Assembly (NCBI GenBank): GCA_963532425.1
Contig: CAUSKK010000002.1
Span: 124,001-188,000 of the forward strand
Direction of reading: 5' to 3'
DNA length: 64,000 bases
DNA from: CAUSKK01 sp963532425
GTDB lineage: Bacteria; Pseudomonadota; Gammaproteobacteria; Cardiobacteriales; Cardiobacteriaceae
Shown: positions 25,485 to 34,019 of the stretch, piece after piece
Position numbering within the stretch: position 1 is the first letter of the stretch
How the letters are laid out: every line of letters starts with the position of its first letter
The notes under the pieces: model-generated
Databases searched by the model: none
The model's input: only the letters and a program-made list of their open reading frames with translations
What the model was told of the DNA's origin: nothing
Made by a program: the position numbers and the translations under genes

Positions 25485-27620
25485 TCACTCCGTAGATGGC
25501 GATGCGGGCGCTATTGTAGCGCTGTCCGGCGGCGGCGCCAGAACCTGATTGAGGGCGTCCACCGGCTCGATTTTGTCCGGGGCAATGCCGAGCACCTTCA
25601 TGGCCCGGCTGGTGATTTTGCTGAACAGCGGCGCCGCCACCACGCCGCCGAAGTGGCCTTTGCTCTTGTCCGGGCTGTCGATGATGATGACGATGGCCAG
25701 CTTCGGATTGTGGCTGGGGGCGAGGCCGGCGAAGAGGGACAGATATTTTTTGTCCGAATAGCCCTTGCGGCCGGAAACCACCTTGTGGGAGGTGCCGGTT
25801 TTGCCCTCGACGCTGTATTCCTCGGTCATGGCCTTGTGGCCGGTGCCACCCTCGCCGGCCACCACCGCCTGCAGCATGTCCTGCACCTGCCGGGCCACGC
25901 TCTGGCTCACCACCCGGGTGCCGGACACCGGCCCGGTGCGCTTCAGCAGCGTCAGCGGCATGCGAATGCCATCGTTGCCGAGGGTGGCATAGGCGCTGGC
26001 CAGCTGCACGGCGGTGGCCTCGATGGCGTAGCCGTAGTGCATATTGGCGTAGGCAAAGGCGTTGTAGAACAGGCGCTTCGGCGCGTTGGGGTCGCGTTTC
26101 TCCGGATTGTGCAGATGGGCATTGGCCTCGGCGCGGAAATGCAGCGCCGGCGCCCCGAAGCCGAAGGCCCGCATATAGCCGTAGAACTTGCCCCGGGGGA
26201 AGCGCTCGGAGATTTTGGCCATGCCGATGTTGGAGGATTTCTTCAGAATGCCGCGAATGTCGAGGGTGCCGTAGTTGCCGACGTCGCGCACCACGTTCTT
26301 GCCCAGGGTGTAGACCTGGTTGGTGCTGAAGGTGCTGTTGGGGCTAATGACCTTGGCGTCCAGGGCCGCCGCGATGACAATGGGCTTAATCACCGAGCCG
26401 GGCTCGTACTTATCCATATAGTTCTTATCGCGGAAATGGCTGCGCTCGTCCGGATTGCTGATGTCCACCGTCGGCAGCGACACCATGGCCAGAATTTCGC
26501 CGCTCTTCACGTCCACCACCGTGGCCAGGGCCGCCTCGGCCCTGAACTCCTTCATGGCCTCCTGCAGCACGTCATAGACAATGTGTTGCAGCCGCGAATC
26601 CACCGACAGCACCAAATCCGGCGCCCTCTGGGCCGGGGTAATTTCGTCCAGGTAATAGAGCACCTTGTTGTCCTTGGTGCGGATGATTTTCTGCTTGCCG
26701 TCGCGGCCGAGCAGGGCCGCATTGAAATTGAACTCGGCGCCGGCCTCGCCCTGGCCCTCGACGCCGTCCACGTTGGCGCGCACATAGCCGATGATGTTAC
26801 CCATCACCTCCGGGTCGGGGTAGCTACGCAGATAGTAATTGTCCTGGGAAAAGCCCCGGTAGTTCTTGTTGCCAAGCACCTCCTCCAGTTCGGTGAGGGG
26901 AATGTCCTCCTTGATGCGCCAGTACTGGGACGGCACCGGCAGAAAGACCAGCTCCGAATGCAGATACTTACCCGGCGGCAGCGGCAAATCCTCCCACAGC
27001 GGCTGGCCGTCGGCGTCGCGCTGGGGCTTGCCCTTGGCATCCAGCAGCGGTTTGCGCGGCCGGTCGGCGTCGGCGATGATGTCGGCCGGATTAATGGCCT
27101 CCTCCCGGGGCGGCAGCCGGCCCGGATTGGCCTCCACCACCGCCCGGGGGAAGGCGAGGAAGGTTTTCCGTTCGCGCAGTTCACGCAGCAGGACTTCTGG
27201 GCTTTTGCTCGGGTCCAGATAGGCGAGCAATTCTTTAAGCTCGTCGAGCAGAAAACGATTGAACTGGGCCTCGCACTCGGGCTTGACCGCCGTCAGGCCG
27301 CGATTGGCACTGCAGCGGCGGTTGCCGTTCTGGCTGAGGAACAGCTTGGCATTGCCCTCGTTGAGCAGCACCGAATCCACCACGATGGCGCCCACCATAT
27401 AGGAACGCGCCAGCTCAATGCCGTGGCGGTCGGTGATGGTGCCCCGGGCCTCCTTGGTGCTGATGGTGCTGATGCTCATGCGTTCGGCCTCGCTGCGGAT
27501 TTTCTCCTGCAGCCGGGGATTGGTCTGCACGTAGAGAATGCGCCCAATCCAAACCAGCACCAGACAAAGAAAAAGCGCCAGGACAAAGGCATGGCGCGTC
27601 ATTTTAAAAGACAAGTTCAC
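25485..27620 (-). CDS. ftsI: Septal peptidoglycan transpeptidase FtsI (PBP3) with long N-terminal insertion
   Basis: FtsI is the class B penicillin-binding protein that cross-links septal peptidoglycan with FtsW. At 711 residues it is about 120 longer than E. coli PBP3. A membrane anchor (residues 10-30) leads to EARGTITDRHGIELA, then roughly residues 90-225 hold extra sequence rich in charged and Pro residues. The family's GYVRANVDGVEGQGEAGAE follows at 278. The transpeptidase motifs are all present: SVIK with the catalytic Ser at 409, SSN, and KTGTSHK. A GTG start at 27620 with GGGAG upstream fits best; an ATG six codons later is possible. Confidence 0.95.
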   Translation of the reverse strand: MNLSFKMTRHAFVLALFLCLVLVWIGRILYVQTNPRLQEKIRSEAERMSISTISTKEARGTITDRHGIELARSYMVGAIVVDSVLLNEGNAKLFLSQNGNRRCSANRGLTAVKPECEAQFNRFLLDELKELLAYLDPSKSPEVLLRELRERKTFLAFPRAVVEANPGRLPPREEAINPADIIADADRPRKPLLDAKGKPQRDADGQPLWEDLPLPPGKYLHSELVFLPVPSQYWRIKEDIPLTELEEVLGNKNYRGFSQDNYYLRSYPDPEVMGNIIGYVRANVDGVEGQGEAGAEFNFNAALLGRDGKQKIIRTKDNKVLYYLDEITPAQRAPDLVLSVDSRLQHIVYDVLQEAMKEFRAEAALATVVDVKSGEILAMVSLPTVDISNPDERSHFRDKNYMDKYEPGSVIKPIVIAAALDAKVISPNSTFSTNQVYTLGKNVVRDVGNYGTLDIRGILKKSSNIGMAKISERFPRGKFYGYMRAFGFGAPALHFRAEANAHLHNPEKRDPNAPKRLFYNAFAYANMHYGYAIEATAVQLASAYATLGNDGIRMPLTLLKRTGPVSGTRVVSQSVARQVQDMLQAVVAGEGGTGHKAMTEEYSVEGKTGTSHKVVSGRKGYSDKKYLSLFAGLAPSHNPKLAIVIIIDSPDKSKGHFGGVVAAPLFSKITSRAMKVLGIAPDKIEPVDALNQVLAPPPDSATIAPASPSTE

Positions 27621-27639
27621 GTTGCTCCCGCCGCAGCGC

Positions 27640-27918
27640 TTATTTTTTCAGCAGAGCCACTTCTTCCTTGCTGGGGGTGTGCAAGTTCATGGCCTCCATA
27701 TCCCGGCGAATCTGGGCGCGAGAGCTCATTTCGGCAATGACCATGGCCCGTTCCCGCTTGCGGTTGGTGGTCATGGCGATTGATTTTTGAATATCCCTTT
27801 TGATGGCACGATCTTCTTTTACCGCCAGGGCGCGGTCATGGGTCGTTTTGCCAACGGTGCAGGCGGCGTAGATGCAGCAGCCCAGTGCAATTAGAAAAAT
27901 AAAAAACAATTTATTCAT
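27640..27918 (-). CDS. ftsL: Cell division protein FtsL (probable)
   Basis: A 92-residue bitopic protein: a membrane segment at residues 4-20 and a strongly charged helical periplasmic part (to residue 90) with heptad-like spacing (RAIKRDIQKSIAMTTNRKRERAMVIAEM). FtsL sequences are poorly conserved, so the call rests on size, topology and position between rsmH and ftsI, where FtsL is always found. It overlaps the rsmH stop by 4 bases. Known role: trimer with FtsB and FtsQ that activates FtsWI. Confidence 0.8.
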   Translation of the reverse strand: MNKLFFIFLIALGCCIYAACTVGKTTHDRALAVKEDRAIKRDIQKSIAMTTNRKRERAMVIAEMSSRAQIRRDMEAMNLHTPSKEEVALLKK

Positions 27919-28823
27919 AGCTTTACTGCCAGTCGAAGTACAGCGCTTCGGGCGCGGGGGTTATGACTTAAGGCTTCGACACTCGGGCGGAGCGCGGGGC
28001 CAACCATTTGGAGCTGCTGATTTATTCTCCCTTGTGTGGGCAGCTCTGGAGGCAAAGGTTCACCTTCCTGGCGGCGGAGGAAGCGCTTCACCAGCGCGTC
28101 CTCGTCGGAATGGAAGCTAATGACCACCAGCCGGCCGCCGGAACGCAGGCGGGGGACGATGGCCGTCAGGGCTTTTTCAATTTCACCAAATTCATCATTC
28201 ACCGCGATGCGCAGGGCCTGAAAAGTTTGGGTGGCCGGGTGTTGATGTTTCTTGTGGTATTTCTGCGGAACGGCGGCGGCGACGACGGCGGCCAAATCGG
28301 TGGTGCTTTGCAAATGGGGTAGAGCTTGGCGAATGGCACGGGCTATGCGTTGCGCGATGGTGTGAGGCTCGCCGCCATAGTCCCGAATGATGCGGGACAG
28401 CGCCTTATCATCCAGCTGTGCAAGCAAGTCATATGCCGTCGGTCCCTGCTGATTATCCATGCGCATATCAATGGCGCCTTTCTTACTAAAAGAAAAGCCA
28501 CGCTCGGCCCGGTCCACCTGGGGCGACGAGATGCCCAAATCAAACAGCGCCCCGTCCAGCAGCTGGCCGGGGGGCAGCACTTCGTCCAGCCGGGAAAAGG
28601 CCGTACGGTGAAAATGGAAGCGCGGGTCGGCGATGCCGGCGGCACAGGCCGCCGCCTCGGGGTCGCGGTCGAGGGCATAGAGTAGGCCGTGGGGATTGAG
28701 TCGGCTCAAAATCAGGCGCGAATGGCCGCCGCGACCGAAGGTGGCGTCGAGATAGTGGCCATCGGGCTTGAGATTAAGGGCTGCCACGGCTTCCTCCAGT
28801 AATACCGTGATGTGTTCGTTCAT
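27915..28823 (-). CDS. rsmH: 16S rRNA (cytosine1402-N4)-methyltransferase RsmH (MraW)
   Basis: RsmH methylates C1402 in the decoding centre of 16S rRNA. The 302-residue product starts HITVLLEEAVAAL, has the SAM-binding DATFGRGGHSRLIL, the FDLGISSPQVDRAERGFSF block and the C-terminal FHSDEDALVKRFLR motif. It is the first gene of the dcw run here; mraZ, normally upstream, is missing and rnfH lies there instead, 29 bases away. Confidence 0.96.
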   Translation of the reverse strand: MNEHITVLLEEAVAALNLKPDGHYLDATFGRGGHSRLILSRLNPHGLLYALDRDPEAAACAAGIADPRFHFHRTAFSRLDEVLPPGQLLDGALFDLGISSPQVDRAERGFSFSKKGAIDMRMDNQQGPTAYDLLAQLDDKALSRIIRDYGGEPHTIAQRIARAIRQALPHLQSTTDLAAVVAAAVPQKYHKKHQHPATQTFQALRIAVNDEFGEIEKALTAIVPRLRSGGRLVVISFHSDEDALVKRFLRRQEGEPLPPELPTQGRINQQLQMVGPALRPSVEALSHNPRARSAVLRLAVKL

Positions 28824-28852
28824 GGGTTAAGTCCGAAAAAATGGGCGCTATT

Positions 28853-29137
28853 TTAGCGATTTTTGGCGCGCAGACGCCGCATTTCTCTAGGGTCGGCGAT
28901 GAGCGGCCGGTAGATTTCCACCCGGTCGCCGTCGGCCAAAATCGTGTTCGCCGGGCGCACGGTGCCGAAGATGCCATAGTCCAGCGCCGCTTTCTTTAAA
29001 TGGGGAAAAAAACGCACCAGCCCCGAACGTTCCACCGCCTCGGCCAGGGTGGCGCCGGCGTACATCGTTAGAGCAACGATTTTCTGGCGTTCGGGCTCGC
29101 CGTAGGCCACCTCCACCCGAATGGTGTCCCTAGCCAT
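28853..29137 (-). CDS. rnfH: RnfH family ubiquitin-like protein
   Basis: A 94-residue beta-grasp protein of the RnfH/UPF0125 family. It shows IRVEVAYGEPERQKIVAL at the N-terminus, the family's GIFGTVRPANTILADGDRVEIYRPLIADPREMRRLR at the C-terminal half (D-G-D-R-V-E-I-Y-R-P-L is diagnostic). The precise function is unknown; in many gammaproteobacteria the gene sits after ratA, opposite smpB, as it does here with an 8-base overlap. Confidence 0.93.
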   Translation of the reverse strand: MARDTIRVEVAYGEPERQKIVALTMYAGATLAEAVERSGLVRFFPHLKKAALDYGIFGTVRPANTILADGDRVEIYRPLIADPREMRRLRAKNR

Positions 29138-29558
29138 AGAGCGCCTGGGCCCGGGCCGAAAACACGTCCACCATGGTGCTGCCCATCAGATTGGCCAGCC
29201 CGCCTACCAGCGGCCCCAGCAGCAGCGGCACCTCAAAATCCATGCGGTAGCTCACCTCGCAGCCGCCATCGGCCTGCGGCGTGAACTCCCAGCGGCCGTG
29301 CAGCCGCTTGAAAAAACCCTCCTGTAGCTGAATGTCCATCCACTGGGGATAAACGAAAGTGTTATTCGTGGTGAAGGATTTGCTAAACGCGCCCTTCTGC
29401 GCCGTGAGGGTGGCGACCAGCTCCCGGTCGGTTTTACGAATCAGGCGGGCCGCACTGCACCACGGAACAAACTGCGGGTACTTTTCCACATCGGCAACCA
29501 AATCAAACATTTGGGCGCAGGAATAGGGCAGTCTTTTTGTTTTATGAATTTGTGGCAC
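29130..29558 (-). CDS. ratA: RatA family START-domain protein (ubiquinone-binding / 50S association factor)
   Basis: A 142-residue single START-like (polyketide cyclase/COQ10) domain. It begins RLPYSCAQMFDLVADVEKYPQFVPWC, the family hallmark, and ends FSARAQALYG. E. coli RatA binds the 50S subunit, and eukaryotic relatives (Coq10) bind ubiquinone; which role applies is not visible. It is divergent from smpB with 54 bases between the starts and co-transcribed with rnfH. Confidence 0.92.
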   Translation of the reverse strand: MPQIHKTKRLPYSCAQMFDLVADVEKYPQFVPWCSAARLIRKTDRELVATLTAQKGAFSKSFTTNNTFVYPQWMDIQLQEGFFKRLHGRWEFTPQADGGCEVSYRMDFEVPLLLGPLVGGLANLMGSTMVDVFSARAQALYG

Positions 29559-29612
29559 AATAATTGTCCTTTTAAATTACTAATTATTTATTGATAAATA
29601 GATAGGCCAATT

Positions 29613-30095
29613 ATGAGCAAAAAGAAATCGCAAAACAACGATATTGTTGTGAACCGAAAAGCCAGCCACGATTATTTTATTGAAGAGACCTTCGAGGCCG
29701 GATTGGCGCTGGAAGGCTGGGAAGTCAAAGCCCTGCGCGCCGGGAAAGTTCATATTAAAGAAAGCCATATTTTAATTAAGTCCGGCGAAATCTTTTTATT
29801 CGGCGCCACCATTACGCCCCTTTCCTTTACGTCCACCCATAAGCCCATTGACCCGACCCGAACGCGGAAATTGCTGCTCCATCGCCGCGAAATTAATCAG
29901 CTGGTCGGCGCCCAGCAGCGGGACGGCTACACGCTGGTTCCTTTAAATATGTATTGGCATGGCCGCTATATAAAAATGAAAATGGCCATTGCCAAAGGCA
30001 AAAAAGAATTTGATAAACGCGACAGCAATAAAAACCGGGAATGGGCCATTGATAAACAACGGCTCATGAAGAATAAAAACCTGAAAGGATTTTGA
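29613..30095 (+). CDS. smpB: SsrA-binding protein SmpB
   Basis: SmpB delivers tmRNA to stalled ribosomes in trans-translation. The 160-residue product, the usual length, has NRKASHDYFIEETFEAGLALEGWEVKALRAG as its oligonucleotide-binding core (key residues Y-F-I-E-E and G-W-E-V-K-A-L-R-A-G) and the basic C-terminal tail that inserts in the mRNA channel (KREFDKRDSNKNREW-like, then NKNLKGF). The gene is richer in A+T than its neighbours. The tmRNA gene is not in the window. Stop and next ATG are one base apart. Confidence 0.97.
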   Translation: MSKKKSQNNDIVVNRKASHDYFIEETFEAGLALEGWEVKALRAGKVHIKESHILIKSGEIFLFGATITPLSFTSTHKPIDPTRTRKLLLHRREINQLVGAQQRDGYTLVPLNMYWHGRYIKMKMAIAKGKKEFDKRDSNKNREWAIDKQRLMKNKNLKGF

Positions 30096-30096
30096 A

Positions 30097-30807
30097 ATGA
30101 GCCATGAAATTATCCAATTAAAGTTTGAGGAAAAGGACAATTTCATCTATATCATCGCCGACCGGGAAACGGCCACGGCCTTTGTCCTTGACCCGGCCTG
30201 GGACGCCGAGGGCATCGCCGGCGTGCTGGCCGAGGAAAATCTCCGGCTGGAGGGCATTCTCATCACCCACAGCGACCACGACCACGTCAATGCGGTGGCC
30301 GAACTGCGCGGCGGCCGTACGGACATTGCCGTCTTCGTCAGCGCCCCGGCCTGGGAGCAGTGGCCCGACGCCCCCGCTGATGCGGTGCTGGTGGCCGATG
30401 GCGATGAAATCCAGCTGGGCCGCGCCTCCCTGGGCGTGCTGATGACCCCGGGCCACACCGCCGGCAGCTGCTGCTACCACAGCGGCCGCGACCTGCTCAC
30501 CGGCGATACCCTCTTCATCTACGGCGCCGGCAACGTGCGCAATCCCAGCGCCAGCGCCGCCGCCCTCTTCCACAGCCTGCAACGGCTGAAAAGCCTCGAC
30601 CCGCAAACCCGCATCTGGTGCGGCCACGACTACGGCATCGCCGAAATGACCACCCTGGCCGAGCAGCTGGCCGGCAATCCGTTCCTTATGATTGACAACG
30701 AGGCCGACTTCATTCGCTACCGCACCGAACTGGCCGCCCGCAGCCGCCGGGTTCCCTATGGCCCCATCAGCCGGGCCGAGCTGGCGGCGGTGCTGGCCCA
30801 GCCCTGA
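30097..30807 (+). CDS. Metallo-beta-lactamase fold hydrolase, GloB-like
   Basis: A 236-residue protein of the glyoxalase II branch of the metallo-beta-lactamase fold: the metal loop ILITHSDHDHVNA (near 53-65), the second His in TPGHTAGSCCYH (about 119-130), the bridging Asp in LLTGDTLF, and WCGHDYG for the last His. The first loop reads H-x-D-H-D-H where GloB has H-x-H-x-D-H, so one His ligand is Asp. The C-terminal segment is short and resembles that of GloB. Hydroxyacylglutathione hydrolase activity is likely but the substituted ligand leaves other thioesters open. It is tightly coupled to smpB (one base between). Confidence 0.75.
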   Translation: MSHEIIQLKFEEKDNFIYIIADRETATAFVLDPAWDAEGIAGVLAEENLRLEGILITHSDHDHVNAVAELRGGRTDIAVFVSAPAWEQWPDAPADAVLVADGDEIQLGRASLGVLMTPGHTAGSCCYHSGRDLLTGDTLFIYGAGNVRNPSASAAALFHSLQRLKSLDPQTRIWCGHDYGIAEMTTLAEQLAGNPFLMIDNEADFIRYRTELAARSRRVPYGPISRAELAAVLAQP

Positions 30808-30839
30808 GCGAGCCCCGCTGCCCGCCCCCGGCTCAAAGC

Positions 30840-32114
30840 GAAGCGCTTCTTCAGAACGAGCTTTTCGGCAGGCAGTGCCTCTTTCGGTTTTGCGACTTTT
30901 GCGAGCGAAGCGCTCCCCCTCCTTTGCAGATTCACAGAACGAAGCGCTTCCCTCTGGAGATTTCAGACCGAAGCGCTTCAGCCCAGCACAAAACCAGCCG
31001 GCGTCCATCGGGCCGCCCCTGATACCGAAGCGCTCCCTTCTAAATCCTGACCTCTCTCTTAGCCCAGCCCGGCGCCAAGGGAAGCACTCCCCCTTTCAGA
31101 TTGAAGCGCTTCGCTAATTGGACTGAACTTTCCAGACCGAGCCCCGCGACTACTTCCCCACCCCGGCCCGTTTTATCCAGACCGGCCAAGCGAAGCGCTC
31201 CCCCTGACGGTTTTAAAACGAAGCGCTTCGCCCAAAACTGGATTTCCAACGGGAAGCGCTTCCCCCTATAGAGCAGACCATGGCCCCTTTTTACAGCGCA
31301 GCTTTAAAAACCGAAGCGCTTCCAAACCCAGCCCGTTTAAATCATTTAAAAAGACCGAAGCGCTTTCTCTAAGCCTAGCTTTTCTCCTACTCCGGCCCGA
31401 CTCCGAACGAAGCGCTTCGGTTTGACTAGGCTTTTCAGAGAGAAGCGCTTCGCTGATTGGGCTGAACTTTCAGACCGAGCCCCGCGACTACTTTCCTAGC
31501 CTGGCCCGTTTTATCCAGACCGGCCAAGCAAAGCGCCCCCCTTTTTGCAGACTCGAAGACCAAAGCGCTTCTGACTCTGGCTGGTTTTATTCGGCCCGGC
31601 CAAGCGAAGCGCTCCCCTTCACGGTTTTAAAACGAAGCGCTTTCCCTAGGCCTAACTTTTCTCCTACCCCGGCCCGACTCCAAACGAAGCGCTTCCCCCT
31701 TACCGAAGCGCTTCGGTTTGACTAGGCTTTTCAGAGAGAAGCGCTTACCCCGGCCCGTTTCGTCTAGCTCAGCCGGGCGAAGCGCTCCCAAAAATGAAGC
31801 GCTTCCTCGCCGAAGCCCACCGTTTAATTCCTAGCTTGTTTGGTTGAGGCGCTTCGCCCTTTAGGACGTTAATCCCGCGAACCGAAGCGCTTCCTTCCGA
31901 ACAGGATTTCCCGCCGGAAGCGCTCCCCCTTTCGAGACTGAGCCCCTCGAAGAGGGGCAGCGAGCACGTAGGGGCGCAGCAACCGCTTCGGTTCGACTGG
32001 GCTTTCCAGGGTGAAGCGCTTCGTTTAAATCGGGCCAGCCAGAAGCGCTCCCTCGTTTTCAGATTCCCGCTTGAAGCGCTGCTTCCCCCGGCCCGACTCC
32101 AAACGAAGCGCTTC
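30840..32114. repeat. Large non-coding island of GAAGCGCTTC palindromes (cluster 3)
   Basis: About 1.3 kb between the GloB-like gene and the small membrane protein gene shows no gene on either strand. By eye it holds some 15 exact GAAGCGCTTC copies and about as many one- or two-base variants (GAAGCGCTCC, GAAGCACTCC, AAAGCGCTTC, GAAGCGCTTT), spaced roughly 20-60 bases. Longer segments are duplicated: 31103-31230 recurs at 31442-31540 and in part at 31581-31640; 31357-31450 recurs at 31633-31746. A copy of the GCAACCG repeat is at 31940-31990. Confidence 0.85.
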
Positions 32115-32137
32115 GTTCCAAGCCGGCCGGCCACTAG

Positions 32138-32347
32138 CTAATCCTGCCGTTTGTCCGGCTGCTGCTCGGCCGAATGCTCCGCTTTCTCCGGCTCGTCCAC
32201 CAGCAGCCTATCCAGTGTTTCCGGCAGATTGACGGTCAGGGCGCGGCTATCCACCTTTAGATTTGGAAAGAGCTCGGCCAGCAGCCCAAGCACCCCCAGC
32301 AGCAGCACCAGCAGACCCAGCAGAAATAAAAGGCCATTGCCCCCCAT
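32138..32347 (-). CDS. Small single-span membrane protein of unknown function
   Basis: A 69-residue protein starting MGGNGLLFLLGLLVLLLGV, with one strongly hydrophobic segment (residues 4-24) and a polar, acidic C-terminus (DEPEKAEHSAEQQPDKRQD). The start is chosen at 32347 because GGGGAG lies 6 bases upstream; an ATG five codons earlier lacks a site. I do not recognise the family. It lies just beyond the efflux operon terminator and is read in the same direction, with the palindrome island on its other side. Confidence 0.55.
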   Translation of the reverse strand: MGGNGLLFLLGLLVLLLGVLGLLAELFPNLKVDSRALTVNLPETLDRLLVDEPEKAEHSAEQQPDKRQD

Positions 32348-32372
32348 GATTTTCTCCCCCATTGGCTTGGAT

Positions 32373-32399
32373 AAAAAAAGCGCCGCCCGGGGGCGACGC
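32373..32399 (-). terminator. Terminator of the RND efflux operon
   Basis: On the minus strand GCGTCGCC and GGCGGCGC pair (one mismatch) around a CCCG loop, followed by seven T. It lies 8 bases beyond the outer-membrane channel stop codon. Confidence 0.8.
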
Positions 32400-32407
32400 C
32401 GTGGCCA

Positions 32408-34009
32408 TCACTGGCTCGATTTTTTTGAACTCGCTTTTTTCGAGCTCGTTTTTTTGCCGCCGGCCGGAGCGGACGACTTGCCGCCGGCCTTGCGACCGCC
32501 GGCCGGGCGGGCCCTGGGGGCCGGAGCCGCTTCGATGCCCAGGGCCTCATCGTTGGCCGAGGTGGCCGCCGGCAGCAGCTGGGCCGGCGCCTCCAGGCTG
32601 GGGGCGCTGTTGCCCTCCACCAGGCCGCCGCCGAGGGCGTTGTAGAGATTGACCTGATTGTTCAGCATCTGCAGCTCGATATTGAGCAGGCTCAAATCGG
32701 AGCTGTTGGCGGCGCTCTGGGCGTTAAGCAAATCGGTGGCACTGGTTACGCCGGCCTGGAAGCGCAGGTTTTCCAGGCGCAGCCGCTCGGCCACGGCCTT
32801 GCCGACCTTGAGCTGCGTCCGGTATTTCTCCTGCAGCGTCTCGCGCTCGTTGAGCAAATCGGCGACCTCGTAGAAGGCGGCCTTGACCGTCTTCTTGTAG
32901 CTTTCCAGCGCCTTTTCCTGCTGCAGCTCGGAAATCTTGACGGCCTTGTGCAGCTTGTCGCGGTTGAAAATCAGGGCGCTGATATTGGAATTCACCGACC
33001 AGCCCAGGCCGTTGCTGAAGAACTCGCTCAGCTTGCTACTGGCCAGATTGAGGCCGGCGCCGAGGCTGATGTTCGGATAGAGATTGGCCCGGGCCACGCC
33101 GATGTTGGCATTGGCGGCGCGCAGCTGCAGTTCAGCGACGCGAATGTCCGGCCGCTGCAGCAGGGCCTCGCTGGGCACGCTGGGCACGTGCAGCTTGCTG
33201 AAGGCCTGGCGGTCGACGCTGGCGGCGGGCAAATCCAGGGCGGCCAGCGGCCGGCCCACCAGCAGGGCCAGGGCGTTCAAAGCCTTCTGCTGGTTGCCTT
33301 CGCCCTCGAGCACGCCGATTTTGGCCTGTTCCACGGCCTCCTCGAACTGGCGCAGGTCGATGTTGGTAATCACGCCGGCGCTGCTCTGCAGGGCCGCCAG
33401 CCGGTATTTCTCCTGCTGCAGCTGCAGAATCTTCTGGCTCAGCGCGATTTGGGCGGCGATGATGCGGCTCTGGTAGTAGGCGCCAGCCACGCTGCGAATC
33501 AGGCCGAGCTTGGCGCTGTCCTGGCCCTCGCGGGTGGCGAGGAACTGGTTCAGGGCCTGGTCGCTGGTGGCGGTTTTACCGCCCCACAAATCCAAATCGA
33601 AGTTGCCGCTCAGATTGGCGGTGAAGCTGTTCTGGCCGGGCCGGCTGCCCTTGGTGTTGTCCTGGCGGCCGACGCCGGCACTGCCATTGACCGTCGGTTC
33701 CCGGTTCTGATAGGTGATGCCGTAGTTGAGCTCGGCAATCTGCGTATCCAGCACATAGCTGCGCAAATCGTGGTTGTGGGCCAGGGCCTCGGCGATGAGC
33801 TTCTGCAGGCGCGGGTCGCGGTAGAAATCGCGCCAGCCCAGTTCCTGCACCGCTTTGCCGTCGGGCTGAAGCGCTTCGTGAATGGACAGTTCCTGCCAGC
33901 TCTGCGGCAGTTCCACCGCCACCGGCGGCAGCGGCGGGGTCAAAGTCTTCTGGCTACAGGCGCTGAGCAAGATGGCCAGGGCCAGGGCCGTAAGGCGGTT
34001 GTTTCGCAT
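32408..34009 (-). CDS. Outer-membrane efflux channel lipoprotein (NodT/OprM family) with basic C-terminal tail
   Basis: A 533-residue TolC-like channel of the RND pump. Signal peptide and lipobox (ILLSAC, Cys18) predict outer-membrane lipidation. Two OEP repeats are visible: residues about 60-250, with W-R-D-F-Y-R-D-P-R-L, and 275-465, with ALLQRPDIRVAELQLRAANANIGVARANLYP. The channel ends at LYNALGGGLVEG, but some 65 residues follow: an Ala/Pro linker and then a Lys-Ser-Gly tail (KKTSSKKASSKKSSQ). That histone-like tail is not part of the usual family and would face the periplasm. Last gene of the operon. Confidence 0.93.
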   Translation of the reverse strand: MRNNRLTALALAILLSACSQKTLTPPLPPVAVELPQSWQELSIHEALQPDGKAVQELGWRDFYRDPRLQKLIAEALAHNHDLRSYVLDTQIAELNYGITYQNREPTVNGSAGVGRQDNTKGSRPGQNSFTANLSGNFDLDLWGGKTATSDQALNQFLATREGQDSAKLGLIRSVAGAYYQSRIIAAQIALSQKILQLQQEKYRLAALQSSAGVITNIDLRQFEEAVEQAKIGVLEGEGNQQKALNALALLVGRPLAALDLPAASVDRQAFSKLHVPSVPSEALLQRPDIRVAELQLRAANANIGVARANLYPNISLGAGLNLASSKLSEFFSNGLGWSVNSNISALIFNRDKLHKAVKISELQQEKALESYKKTVKAAFYEVADLLNERETLQEKYRTQLKVGKAVAERLRLENLRFQAGVTSATDLLNAQSAANSSDLSLLNIELQMLNNQVNLYNALGGGLVEGNSAPSLEAPAQLLPAATSANDEALGIEAAPAPRARPAGGRKAGGKSSAPAGGKKTSSKKASSKKSSQ

Positions 34010-34019
34010 AGATATTTTC

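Noticed and set aside
30808..32137. Open frames of 60-140 codons within the palindrome islands
   Set aside because: They consist of repeated K-R-F, E-A-L and R-S-A-S peptides produced by the palindrome in GC-rich DNA, have no ribosome sites and occur on both strands.
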